Below are positions 49,121 to 59,571 of a stretch of 64,000 nt of DNA, one piece after another. Each line of letters starts with the position of its first letter. The first letter of the stretch is position 1. The notes below the pieces were generated by a model. That model saw only the letters and a program-made list of their open reading frames with translations. It ran no database searches and was not told the origin of the DNA. Source of the DNA: Inonotus obliquus (lineage: Eukaryota > Basidiomycota > Agaricomycetes > Hymenochaetales > Hymenochaetaceae); NCBI GenBank assembly GCA_032164295.1, contig JAJHTX010000007.1:1896501-1960500 (forward strand), written 5' to 3'. The position numbers and the translations under genes are program-made.

Positions 49121-49387
49121 GTGAGAGTTCACGTGCTATCTGAGCGTCGAGTCGATCGACGTTACATGTCCGGTGTACCACGTTCCCTCCGTGAGTATAT
49201 CGGGTTCCTTGAGTGTTACCCCACCTACGCGATCGTCGGTTATTACCTCGACGATAACGATCATCTTGTTCCTTTCGAAGTCGGAGCTTATTTTGAGGTC
49301 GTCGGTCACTTCCATCGCGCGCTCATTACCTGGGTACCGACCGTCCGCATCTACGAGTTGTGGACGCCTCTAACCCGTCGACGTTAA
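49121..49387 (+). CDS. Leader ORF of the gypsy element
   Basis: An 88-codon ORF upstream of gag: MRVHVLSERRVDRRYMSGVP then YYLDDNDHLVPFEVGAYFEV. Composition looks protein-like. The gag frame is also open upstream of its first ATG, at least from 49383 (VNKLPLTQEQLAALPS), so this may be the original N-terminus of Gag now separated by a frameshift. No domain recognised. Confidence 0.35.
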   Translation: MRVHVLSERRVDRRYMSGVPRSLREYIGFLECYPTYAIVGYYLDDNDHLVPFEVGAYFEVVGHFHRALITWVPTVRIYELWTPLTRRR

Positions 49388-49523
49388 CAAACTGCCTTTA
49401 ACACAAGAGCAGTTAGCGGCGCTCCCCTCCAACTCCGTCGTCGACGAACAAGACAACGTTACAGTCACCGACAAACAAGGCAATAAGTTCGAATCCTGGT
49501 GGTCGCCGACTAGCAAGTCTTGG

Positions 49524-50771
49524 GTGTCGTGGGATAACGACGAACACACAAAGACTTTCAGGTGGAAGCCGAGAAATCCGTCACCACCGACAGCTGCCCC
49601 CACACCACCGCCTCGATCTCCCGCTCCCTCGTCGCCGTCTCTACCTTCGACGTCGACTGCCTTTGGACTGACACGAACTTCGTCGAACCCTCGAACGACG
49701 ATGTCATCCCTCACCGCCGAACAAATCCAGGACTTCGCCGCTTTGGTCGCGGCGGCGATGTCTGCACAACAAAGGCAAGCGCCTAAACCGTCGACGATGA
49801 AAGATCTTGGGATCGCACCGCCGACGCCGTTCGCTGGAGGAAAAGATTACCTCCGATTCCGTCGAGAATGCCTGGCGTACATTAGCGCCGACGACACCCA
49901 GTCGATCTTCACCAATGACAAGAAGAAGATCTCTTTCGTGCTGTCATACATGAAAGAGGGTACGGCGTCGACGTGGGCGCAGAACTATTATGACGGAATA
50001 ACAAACAACCAGGGAGCCATAACGATCGTCGACAGTTTTAAGAAGTTCCTTGAAAAGATCGACCAGTCCTTTAAGGACCCTGGCGAGAAGGACCGAGCGT
50101 ACACTCGGTGGACAGAGATGCGCCAAGGAAACGCCGACGCCGGTGTTTTCCTCGCCAATTTCGAGATCGCGATGAGTCAAGCAGGAGTCAAAACGACGGA
50201 CGTCAACGTCGTGCTTCCGCAGCTAAAGAAGGCTCTTCGTGAGGAGGTAGCGACGGCGATCATTCGTCTCCCGACGAAACCGACGGATTATGACACGATG
50301 AAAGGGTACGCCATCACGTTTGACGCGAACGAGCGCGAAGTTCGTCAACTGCGTAACCAGAAGACACCGACGCAACCACTACCGCGTCGACAAGTCCACC
50401 CGCCGGCACCACAACAGCCGGCCCTGTTCGATCCTTCGCGCGGCGACAAAAAGGATGCGACGGGAATTACCTTCGGGGGCCAAGGCGAACCGATGCAGGA
50501 CATCCTTCGACGGCTTCGTCGCGAAGGAAGGTGTTTCCAGTGTGGCAAACAAGGCCACATCTCCGCAAATTGTCCGACACCGACGACCAAACAACAAGTT
50601 CGTGCGGTCGTCGTCGAATTATCCGAGCAGGCGAAGGAACTGTTTCGTGAGGTTTTGTTCGCGGACGCTGACGTGGAAGCGGCAAGGGCAGCAGCGGCTC
50701 GTCGATTGCAAGAAGAAGAAGTCGTCGATGAAAGTAATCCCGACGACGAGGATTTTTCCATCAGCCAGTAG
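49524..50771 (+). CDS. gag: Gag polyprotein of gypsy element
   Basis: Capsid/nucleocapsid protein, 415 residues. A Pro/Ser-rich start is followed by the capsid region (FAGGKDYLRFRRECLAYI, SFVLSYMKEGTASTWAQNYY, KEKIDQ-like segment and DRAYTRWTEMRQGNADAGVF), then a CCHC zinc knuckle, CFQCGKQGHISANC. The Gag stop TAG is at 50769-50771; the pol frame is open across it in the -1 phase, so pol is probably made by frameshifting. The true start may lie further upstream. Confidence 0.9.
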   Translation: MSWDNDEHTKTFRWKPRNPSPPTAAPTPPPRSPAPSSPSLPSTSTAFGLTRTSSNPRTTMSSLTAEQIQDFAALVAAAMSAQQRQAPKPSTMKDLGIAPPTPFAGGKDYLRFRRECLAYISADDTQSIFTNDKKKISFVLSYMKEGTASTWAQNYYDGITNNQGAITIVDSFKKFLEKIDQSFKDPGEKDRAYTRWTEMRQGNADAGVFLANFEIAMSQAGVKTTDVNVVLPQLKKALREEVATAIIRLPTKPTDYDTMKGYAITFDANEREVRQLRNQKTPTQPLPRRQVHPPAPQQPALFDPSRGDKKDATGITFGGQGEPMQDILRRLRREGRCFQCGKQGHISANCPTPTTKQQVRAVVVELSEQAKELFREVLFADADVEAARAAAARRLQEEEVVDESNPDDEDFSISQ

Positions 50772-52822
50772 ATGACGTCGGTGTCACTGGCTTACGTTTC
50801 TCAAACTCTTCGCTTCGATCCCCTGTAAATTATAATTCGTCAAATGTACAATTATTAGATGCGACGTCTGCAAATGAAATTGGCGAATTAAAAAATCAGA
50901 TCAAAAGCAAACCGTTTGAAGAAAATAAATCCGACAATGATGACTTTGAGCTTCTCCTCGACGAACTCGTCAAAGGCCCGGTCGTCCGAAAGATAAATGA
51001 GGAAACCCCGGCAAAAGCTCGAGACAAGCTGGATCTTTACGTCGACATAATTCTGGATGATGGAAGAGTATTAGATGCCCATGCGTTGATAGACTCGGGT
51101 TGTACAGACTCGTATATCGATGCAGGTTTTGTCGAAAGATACCAAATCCCGACGCTGAAACTCCCGATTGCGACGAACGTCATGAATGCGGATGAAACAC
51201 CAAATGAAGGAGGCAAGATGACGCAATACGTCAAGCTAAACCTCCGAATTGAGAATCATGAGGAAAGGGTACGCCTACCCGTTCTTACGATCTCGACGTC
51301 GAATCTATTCCTGGGCTATTCGTGGTTGAGCAAACACAACCCGTCGATTGATTGGAGGTGTGGACACATCAACTTCGACAAATGCCCGACGTCTTGCAAA
51401 CAGCACGATGTTCCTAAGGCCCGTTACGTCATTCCTCAGCGTAGACCATCGTCGGAGTTACTGTATTTAAGGGAGTACTACGACGTTTTCAGCGAAGAAA
51501 ACTTTGAGCGGCTACCCGAGCATAGAGTGTGGGACCACGTCATCGACCTGAAACCGGATTTTAAACCGTCCGATTGTAAGGTCTACCCCTTGAGTGTGAA
51601 GGAACGCGAAGAACTACGGGCTTTCATCGACGAAAATCTCAAGTCAGGACGTATACGTGAATCGTCGTCTCCTATGTCATCCCCTTTCTTCTTCATCAAG
51701 AAAGCCGATGGTTCGTTAAGAGCTATCCAGAATTACAGGAAGCTCAACGAAGGAACGATTAAAAACAAATATCCTCTACCGCTCATTGGTGAACTTGTCG
51801 ACAAGGTTAAAACGGCAAAGGTTATCTCGAAACTCGACGTCAGATGGGGGTACTACAATATCCGCATCAGAAAAGGTGACGAATGGAAGGCGGCCTTTAG
51901 AACGAACGAGGGACTTTTCGAACCCACCGTCATGTTCTTCGGTTTGTGCAACGCGCCGGCCACCTTCCAGGCGTTCGTCAATCACATCTTCAGAGACCTA
52001 ATCGGACAAGGAAAGATCGTCATTTACCTCGACGATATCCTCATCTTCTCGGAAAATGTCAAAGAACACCGACGGCTAGTCAAACAGGTACTCAGCGTGC
52101 TGAGGGAGCACAAGCTGTATCTGAAGTCCATGAAGTGCGAGTTCGAAGTGTCAACGGTGAAGTTCCTCGGATACATCCTCGGTAATGGTGAGGTACGCAT
52201 GGACCCTACAAAAATCGACGCAGTCGCCAAATGGCCCATTCCAAAAAACAAGAAACAGCTACAACAATTTCTTGGGCTCGGCAATTGGCTTCGACGATTC
52301 GTCAAAGGTTACAGTGCTGTCATCAAGCCGCTTACTCGTCTAACCGGAGACGTCGCATGGGAATGGACTCCACAGGAGCAGGCAGCCTTTGAGGAAATCA
52401 AACAAAGGTTGACCAGCGCTCCCGTCCTAGCGATCCCAAACGACGATGACCCGTTCCGAGTAGAGACCGACGCGTCGGACTTTGCAACTGGAGGTGTTTT
52501 ACTCCAGAAGCAGGATGACGTGTGGAGGGTAATCGCCTACAGGTCCCAAACGTTGTCGCCGGCCGAACGAAACTACCAGATCTATGACAAAGAGCTTCTT
52601 GCAGTCGTCCAAGCATTGACGGAATGGAGACAGTACCTCCTAGGCGCTAAACACCCCGTCGAGCTCTGGACGGATCACGCGAATCTGACGTATTTCAGGA
52701 AGCCACAAGATCTGAATCGTCGACAAGCTCGTTGGTCTTTGTTCTTGTCAGAATTCGACCTTGCGTTCGTTCACAAACCTGGGACCACCATGACGAAGGC
52801 TGATGCTCTCTCTCGCCGGTAA
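50772..52822 (+). pseudogene. pol: Gypsy pol, 5' part: protease, reverse transcriptase, RNase H
   Basis: Open frame from inside gag to a TAA at 52820-52822 created by the nested insertion. The first ATG is at 51086. Aspartic protease: ALIDSGCTDSYIDAGF. Reverse transcriptase: RIRESSSPMSSPFFFIKKAD, LDVRWGYYNIRI and the catalytic YLDDILIFSEN. RNase H: VETDASDFATGGVLLQ, YDKELLAVVQALTEWRQYL and ELWTDHANLTYF. It ends at TKADALSRR, where an uninterrupted element would run on to integrase. Domains themselves are intact; the polyprotein is truncated by the insertion. Confidence 0.9.
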
Positions 52823-54580
52823 AGAGTAATACCGGAGGCTACGATCGATATGGGCTTAATTCTGCGATTCTACCGCTTCTTCCAATTAACAATACTTCTG
52901 CGATTCTACCGCTTCTTACTTCTCTTCGGACCACGGTACTTCTGCCGTCCTATCTACGCCTGCGGTTCCAACAAAGTACGAGGCTTCTGCGATTCGACAA
53001 GGCTGAGAGCGATTGAGAACTGGTCCACTTCTGCGCCAATACCGAATCACCAATCCCTACGCCCGTCTTCCATCATAGTACCGAACCACCAGACTTCGAT
53101 ACCGATGATACCGATACCGTACCGTCCACCCGTCCTGATACCGACACTTGATACTCCACACCTAGTCGATACTACGCCCTCGACAGCCCATACCATAGAA
53201 AAAGGCTCACAAAGCTGCACTCGGTCTGCCATACGTTGCTGCGAAGAGTTGGATCATGGTCGAGGTTCCAAGCCCGACGGTATGCCCTTCCGAACCGCCA
53301 TACATCGATACCGACGATACCGGTGTTGATACCGATGGTCCGCTCCGATACCGGAGTTCGTTACGTGTGCTAGGTCGAGACCACGCCATCGGAGATCTAC
53401 GTCGAGAGGAAGGTTGGGAAATGAATCAAGTCCACCGTACGCTGCTTCGATCTCGGAGGAGGCCATCGATCCGACTCGGAGGGGAAGCCAAGCAATGCCC
53501 AGTCGAGTCAGGCGACGCGTACCGGTCGATATCGAGGGGCTAGAGCGATGCTCAGGGACGATCCCAGGGTACTGATTGGTACCGAACGGTAGAGTACCCC
53601 ATTGCCAAGGTTGGGTTGTACCGACACGTCTACATCGGAGCACGCCGTCCGATCGATCGGTAGACGCCCAGACTGACGCCGCACGGATCATGATACCGGA
53701 ACAAAGGTAAATCAGGATGACGTGCTTCTCCTACGACAGGGACATCGCCAGGAGCGCCCATGCGGTAGCTTGAGACACGTCCTTAATTTAGCGCTGGTCG
53801 ACGTCGGTATCGCCGCCCTACCTCGGTATCGCTCGTCGTGAGTTTTCATTGGGTTCTTGTCTCGTCCCACCCTATTCTTAGCTACCCCCTGATAAAACTT
53901 CTTATTCATTCATCATCTTATGTTTCCCCTGATAAAACTTCTTATTCATTCATCATCTTATGTTTCCCCTGATTGTAATTTTACATTCAATTCGACCTTA
54001 TGTTCCATTTCTTGTACCGGATTACGGTACGATTCGACTTGTAAAAACCCCCCATTTGGTATCTTGAATGGCTACGGTATTATGGTATTTATAGCCTGCA
54101 TGTTCTACTGTAGCGAACCAGCTAATCTGAGAGGAACTTCCAGAGTGAAGGTCCGGGTTTTGCTCATCCCGTTCAAGTCCCCGTTCGTTCGTCTCGTCTC
54201 GTAGTCACCGGTATCGATACCGGTAGTCGTCGTTCTCGTCTTCGTCGCCCTCGTCTCTCGTCTCACGACCAGTCCTATCAAAAACACCTCTTCAGCTCGC
54301 TTCCTCTACTGCTTCGTTCTCTCTACCGTAATACCGGACACCAGACGACTCGGTATCGACGGATTCGTCTCGGTATTGATCGTCTCCTGATACCTCTCCT
54401 CTTGAGCGGTCACCTATAGTCTCCTGTACTCATCAATCCAGCCAGGCCCTACTATTCTCTCTTGACGACTTGTCTGTGACTGTACGACTTAGTACCGCCA
54501 CGTACCGGCCCTCCCAACGCATCTAAATCGTACCCCCCTCATCCGGTATTTCTAATACCGGCCGCGTTCTCGCACATTCA
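52821..54580 (+). mobile_element. GGTACC-rich non-autonomous element, copy 1, inserted in pol
   Basis: A 1.76 kb block that interrupts pol between RNase H and integrase. CCGGT(A) occurs on both sides (52816-52821 and 54581-54586), and removing the block restores a continuous pol frame. It begins AAAGAGTAATACCGG and ends GCACATTCA, and is full of TACCG/CGGTA pentamers. Its right end is homologous, inverted, to the left end of the insert at 59711-61066 (AATGTGCGAGA.CGCG..CCGG), which shows one family. It contains a 40-base tandem duplication at about 53893-53972 (unit with ATTCATTCATCATCTTATG). It has no convincing ORF; with a 5-base duplication and near TG...CA ends it could be a solo LTR or an internally deleted LTR element. 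Confidence 0.8.
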
Positions 54581-56147
54581 CCGGTATGATTACGACGAAG
54601 GAAAGGAGGACAATCAGGGGCTGAGGTTGCTAAAAGATGAGTGGTTTAAGGCTAGGGCTGTCGTGGAAACGACGCAGACAAGACTGGAACAATGAATCAA
54701 GGAGGCTAGTGAAGGACTGGAGCCCAGAGTGGACGGTCGACTCGTCGTACCGATCGAGCTGATCGAAGACGTATTAAAAGAGTATCACGACTCACCGTTA
54801 GCAGGACACCCCGGCCAGACCAAGACTTGGAGGTCCATCGGTCAGAAGTACTGGTGGCCCGGTCTAATCCAAGACATTGTCAAGTATGTCAAGGGTTGCG
54901 ACATCTGCCAAAGAACTAAACCGTCTAGACAACCGAAACGACGCACTCTACACCCGCATGACGTCCCCGAAGGTCCATGGCAGACAATATCGGTCGATTT
55001 CATCGGTGAACTCCCTGAGTCAAACGGTTACAATGCAATCTGCGTCATCGTCGACAAGTTTTCGAAGCAAATGCACGCGATTCCAACGACGACGAAGGTA
55101 ACGGCTCAAGGAACAGCGAGACTCTACAGGGACCACGTCTTCCGACTACACGGGCTTCCCAAGAAGATCGTCCACGATCGAGGTCCCCAATTCGACGCCG
55201 ACTTCATGAAAGAGCTTTACAAGCTTCTTCATATCAAAGGAAATCCGTCGACGGCCTATCATCCTCAGACGGACGGACAGACAGAGCGAGTTAATCAAGA
55301 ACTCGAACTGTACCTGAGGATGTACATTAACCATTGACAGTCGGATTGGTCTGAATGGCTAGCACTTGCGGAGTTCGCTTACAACAATCGGGAACATTCG
55401 TCGACAAAGATGTCTCCTTTCTTCGTCAATACGGGCCTTAATCCCCTTAACCCAGGAACGATCCATACGACGTCGAGTAACCTGTCAACTGAGGAATTTG
55501 CCAAGGAACTCAAGGAGGCACACACTCAAGCAAAAGAGAACCTGGAGAAGGCAAACGACGCAATGAAAAGAGCACACGATCGACAAGCAACCGACGTCGT
55601 TGAATATCAGGTCGGAGATAAGGTTATGCTGGACGGACGAAACGTTACAATGGTCAGGCCCACTCGGAAGTTCGCGGACAAATGGTATGGTCCTTTCGAA
55701 GTTATGGAAAAGGTTGGTGCAGCCGCGTATAAACTCAAGCTGCCCAAAACATGGAAAAGGGTGCACCCCGTTTTCAATGAGGTACTCCTTAAACCATACG
55801 TCGAACCATCGTTCGAAGGACAGAAGAAGACACCTCCGCCTCCGCCAGAACTCGTTGACGGTGAGGAAGAGTACGAAGTCGAAGAAATTCTAGACTCGCG
55901 CGAACATCGAGGAAAGCTTCAATTCCTCGTCCGCTGGAAGGGCTACGACGAAACCACCTGGGAACCCCGCGATAACCTCGTCCCAAATTCTAACGAGGCT
56001 ATTGACGATTTCTACAAGCTACATCCAGGGGCTCCTCGGGTTCTCGCCGCGCGTTTAGGACTCTCAACGTTCAAACCGATTTTCCGCTACACCGAACCGG
56101 ATCGAACCAATGGTTGGTCGGGTCGCCCAACCTTAAAGGGGGGGTGA
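54581..56147 (+). pseudogene. pol: Gypsy pol, 3' part: integrase and chromodomain
   Basis: Continuous frame with two internal TGA stops (54693-54695 and 55335-55337), both at positions where CGA would be expected. Zinc-binding HHCC domain: HDSPLAGHPGQTKTWRSI...CDICQRTK. DDE core: SVDFIGELPE, VHDRGPQFDADFMKELY and AYHPQTDGQTERVNQELE. After the second stop: WLALAEFAYNN, then VGDKVMLDGRNV. The C-terminal chromodomain has YEVEEILDSREHRGKLQFLV then RWKGYDETTWEPRDNL. A chromodomain guides integration to marked chromatin in related elements. The final stop is TGA 56145-56147. Confidence 0.9.
56135..56147 (+). other. Polypurine tract
   Basis: AAAGGGGGGGTGA immediately before the right LTR, the expected primer for plus-strand synthesis. 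It overlaps the pol stop codon. Confidence 0.8.
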
Positions 56148-56598
56148 TGTTACGACGTCTTTTCTCTTTTCCTCATACGGCCTCTCTTTCTATTCGTCGA
56201 CGCATATTTACTTTCATTTTAATCACGTTCCTTACTTAATCCCCACTGGCTTAGCTAATCACAATCTATAACAACTTTATCCCGCCATTCCCCTTCTTCC
56301 TTGTTTCTATTTGTCTTTGTTTATACTGTACAGTTTATGTAAAGCTTTCCCACGGCGTCTGGGTATATAAGGCTGGACTTGAGAGTGATCGTCTCTTCAC
56401 TCTCTTGTTCTAGTACTATCACCTACGTCGCAGGTAAGTCGTATTCCCCTTGTATATTATATAGACGTGCTAAAATCTAGTACTATCACCTACGTCGCAG
56501 ACTTCGGTCTTTTGTGATTAAGTGGTAGCTTGTTTCTTTTGCAGCCGTCGACGTCTTTGATCCGCGGATCGACGTCTCTGACCGCGCAGAGCATAACA
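56148..56598 (+). repeat. Right LTR of gypsy element
   Basis: 451 bp, TGTTAC to CATAACA. Compared with the left LTR it differs at four bases: CGA/CAA near the start, CACGG/CGTGG (two bases) before the TATA box, and GCATAACA/GCGTAACA at the end. Followed by the target duplication CTAGC. Confidence 0.96.
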
Positions 56599-56603
56599 CT
56601 AGC

Positions 56604-56975
56604 ACACCTTCCGGCTTAGAAAAAAATCAGCATGTGTCTCCTATAGTATGCTCCATGAACATGTATTTTAATTTTTGAAAAGTTGTGTGTGGAAAGACCT
56701 GGGGGCAGATTTGTAATTGGTGTTTAAAGGAACGGTATTTTCCTGTATTGAAACATTACAGTCATTCATGCGTCCTTTAAACATACCCCGTTCCTTTGAA
56801 CACAAGCCATTTTTCGCTCAATTCTTGCTCTATCTCCTCGAAAATTGGTACACACGCTCACAGAATATATATTAATATATGTGCAAATTTTGAGAAAAAT
56901 CCATCAAGTGGTTCTTTCTCTGATAGGTATTTACCTCGAAAAATGAGCAAATTCTGACATTCATGCAGAGGGCAA
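56604..56975. other. Older repeat sequence between gypsy element and inverted-repeat composite
   Basis: A/T-rich, no ORF. Contains GTGTTTAAAGGAACGG (56720-56735) and, inverted, CCGTTCCTTTGAACAC (about 56808-56823), the same motifs as at 47077-47104 and 62160s. Probably the continuation of the repeat into which the gypsy element inserted. Confidence 0.55.
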
Positions 56976-57893
56976 TGTTAGAAAACGCTCGCCCTAAAGG
57001 GACTATACAGTAACCACAATAGGATGGTCCGATAGTGTTACGGGTTCGGCGATGCTTTTCTAAGAGTTTCCGGAGCCTACTCGGTTTTCACAAGCAGGGC
57101 AGATTCCCAAGTATACTAAGTGTTGCCTCAGACGCTCTTGTTTAGCTTACTGAGTCGGGCCTCAACCTCGTTGACAGGCTAGTAGGACAAGTACCCAGCT
57201 AAACTCAGGTAAATTGCCGTTCGCAAGCTTCTCTAGTCGGTGGGCGACTAATCAATCGTTCCACACCATAGAGTAAGAGAGGTTAAGCAGATTAGGTGTC
57301 TTCAGATAGAAGCTAGATGCCTAAGAGGACTCAGTGTACAAGAGGATCGAAAGAAAGATAGGGAGCTACGGTCTAAGTCTACAACTATTTATACCTTTTC
57401 CTCATGTTGTGGACAGACCACTTCCTACGCTCCGTAGTTCCTGCTCTCGATCTGATTCGTTATTCTAGCTTCCAAACTCGTCTGGTATTCCTATTGTTCT
57501 GCTGCGGATTGACTCATCGACTGCGCACTGTGCAAGGCGATGACTCAGCGTTGACTCATCTTGACTTGAACTGAATTGAAACCTATGCTCGAGGTCGGCT
57601 TTGTGCTGCACCCTGTGCATAGAGTGAGTCAGTGAGTGAGTCATTGAATGCGTGTTCGTATGCCATTGGTTTTGCATGGCTGCGCCGTAGTTAGAGTTCA
57701 CTCGTCCGCAGTTGCTCGTACATTTAAGGAATTCTGTCGAGGTTCCATTGTATAGTATCTGGGGCTATGAATGCTGTGATTTGCTTGTTGCCTCAGGACT
57801 CTTGTTCGGGGCCGTCAAGTGTGATTCGACATCGGATATCATCATGGGGAAACCAAGGTGGTTTGACATAGGTGCCTATGGCGATGAGTAGCC
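56976..57893 (+). repeat. Inverted-repeat module A
   Basis: About 0.92 kb, from TGTTAGAAAACGC to GATGAGTAGCC, present inverted at 58563-59571. Contains several TGAGTCA/TGACTCA heptamers and, on the minus strand, a GGTATAAATAG box, as in the other arm. A 62-codon ORF with QHKAD-EHRFQFSSSQDEST is shared by both arms but differs at non-silent sites, so is probably not coding. Confidence 0.85.
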
Positions 57894-57896
57894 ATA

Positions 57897-58563
57897 CTGA
57901 AAGGATTGTGCTGAAATCTTGATTCGATTAGGAACGCCAATCGAAACTACCCCGGATGGGACCGGTTAACTTTAACAAGCGGCTACGATCAGGATCGACA
58001 GCGAGAAGCGGAGAACATGCAAATCTAATACAATCCGAAGCCGACGATCAAGAAGCATCGGCTAGCAACGCTAATCCCGACGATCACACTAAACCTTTGC
58101 AAACGATGCAGCAAGTACAGCAACCTCCAACAGCTTGCTATAAATGCAGAAGAGAGCGACAGATCATCGAAGACCTACACAAGATAATACTACGGGAGGC
58201 AACGGGCATGTTGATGTACCATGTGTCCAGCGAACGAGCAACAGCTTATCGAGAATACCACAATCCCCCAGAGGTCATTCAAAATTGCACGAGGTCAACA
58301 ATAGCAATGGATACGGCAATAGGCATGCAACCAAAGACGCACTGGACAATAGTAGGAATCCACGACATATTAGCACTCGAGTGCCCAAGCACATTCGCGG
58401 AGATCAGTGCAGACTATGTTACGAACCGCCGATCACTGATAACAGCGGCATGGGTTGTAAACACCCTCAGGGAACTATGGGCATACTGCAAAGCTATTTG
58501 ACTACAAGGAAACCTATACCTAGGCTGGAGAATATCTTCGAACGATACTCGACGAAGTGTACG
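57897..58563 (+). repeat. Module B, first copy
   Basis: About 0.67 kb from CTGAAAGGATTG to GAAGTGTACG. Carries the ORF at 57956-58501. An inverted, interrupted copy lies at 59572-61599. Confidence 0.85.
57956..58501 (+). CDS. Transposon-associated ORF of unknown function
   Basis: 181 codons, ATG to TGA, filling most of module B. Starts MGPVNFNKRLRSGSTARSGE; the middle has TACYKCRRERQIIEDLHKII, a CxxC next to a basic patch; then HVSSERATAYREYHNPPEVI and TWTIVG-like hydrophobic sequence, ending LRELWAYCKAI. I recognise no domain. The second copy in the composite is broken by a stop and an insertion, so at least one copy is inactive. It could be a fragment of a DNA-binding protein or Gag-like protein of a transposon; this is open. 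Confidence 0.5.
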   Translation: MGPVNFNKRLRSGSTARSGEHANLIQSEADDQEASASNANPDDHTKPLQTMQQVQQPPTACYKCRRERQIIEDLHKIILREATGMLMYHVSSERATAYREYHNPPEVIQNCTRSTIAMDTAIGMQPKTHWTIVGIHDILALECPSTFAEISADYVTNRRSLITAAWVVNTLRELWAYCKAI

Positions 58564-59571
58564 GCTACTCATCGCCATAGGCACCTATGTCAAACCACCT
58601 TGGTTTCCCTACGATGATATCCGATGTCGAATTACACTTGACGGCCCCGAACAAGAGTCCCGAGGCAACAAGCAAATCACAGCATTCATAGCCCCAGATG
58701 CTATACAATGAAACCCTGACGGAATTCCTTAAATGCACGAGCAACTGCGGACAAGCGAACTTTAACTACAGCGCAGCCATGCAAAACCAATAGCATACGA
58801 ACATGCATTCAATGACTCACTCACTGACTCACTCTATGCACAGGGCGCAGCACAAAGCCGACCCCGAGCATAGGTTTCAATTCAGTTCAAGTCAAGATGA
58901 GTCAACGCTGAGTCATCGCCTTGCACAGTGCGCAGTCGATGAGTCAATCCGCAGCAGAACAATAGGAATACCAGACGAGTTTGGAAGCTAGAATAACGAA
59001 TCAGATCGAGAGTAGAAACTACGGAGCGTAGGAAGTGGTCTGTCCACAACATGAGGAAAAGGTATAAATAGTTGTAGACTTAGACCGTAGCTCCCTATCT
59101 TTCTTTCGATCCTCTTGTACACCGAGTCCTCTTAGGCATCTAGCTTCTAATCTGAAGACACCTAATCTGCTTAACCTCTCTTACTCTACGGCGTGGAACG
59201 ATTGATTAGTCACCCACCGACTAGGGAAGCTTACGAACGGCAGTCAACACTGTCCTACTAGTCTGTCAACGAGGTTAAGGCTCGACTTGGTCAGCCAAAA
59301 GTGAGCGTCCGAGACAATACTTAGTACACTTGGGAATCTGCCCTATTCAGGCTCCGGAAACCCTTGGAATAGCACCGTCGAACCCGTAACACTGGTTAAC
59401 CGTACCTAGGATATGTCTGAGGTGACATTTAGTATACTTGAGAATCTGCCCTGCTTGTGAAAACCGAGTAGACTCCGGAAACCCTTAGAAAAGCATTGCC
59501 GAACCCGTAACCAACCGGACCGTCCTATTGTGGTTACTGTATAGTCCCTTTAGGGCAAGCGTTTTCTAACA
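58563..59571 (-). repeat. Inverted-repeat module A', second arm
   Basis: Reverse complement of 56976-57893, ending TTTTCTAACA. About 90 bases longer because of an imperfect tandem duplication at about 59318-59515, where AATCTGCCCT...CCGGAAACCCTT...GAACCCGTAAC occurs twice. In plus orientation it has five TGACTCA/TGAGTCA sites (58813, 58825, 58898, 58909, 58940) followed by TATAAATA at about 59063. Confidence 0.85.

Larger units (their letters stand above)
47778..56603 (+). mobile_element. Ty3/Gypsy chromovirus, full length with nested insertions
   Basis: LTR retrotransposon at 47783-56598, flanked by the 5-base target duplication CTAGC (47778-47782 and 56599-56603). Order: LTR, leader, gag, protease-RT-RNase H, integrase with C-terminal chromodomain, LTR; this order and the chromodomain define a chromovirus. 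Ends are TGTTAC...TAACA. The two LTRs (451 bp without the nested insert) differ at only four bases, so insertion was recent. Coding is broken: a 1.76 kb element lies between RNase H and integrase, and the integrase frame has TGA stops at 54693 and 55335. It may be mobilised only in trans. Pol lies in the -1 frame relative to gag. Confidence 0.96.

Noticed and set aside
52850..53691. ORFs within the element inserted in pol
   Set aside because: They follow the TACCG repeat words, occur on both strands and show no domain.
58803..58991. 62-codon ORF shared by both A arms
   Set aside because: Arms differ at non-silent positions (V/A, L/P) with no sign of constraint; sharing is explained by the inverted repeat itself.
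58557..59571. Module A' as an LTR of a retroelement
   Set aside because: It can be read as TGT...ACA with a TATA box, but the flanks show no 5-base duplication, the other arm lacks the TG end, and the arms are inverted rather than direct.
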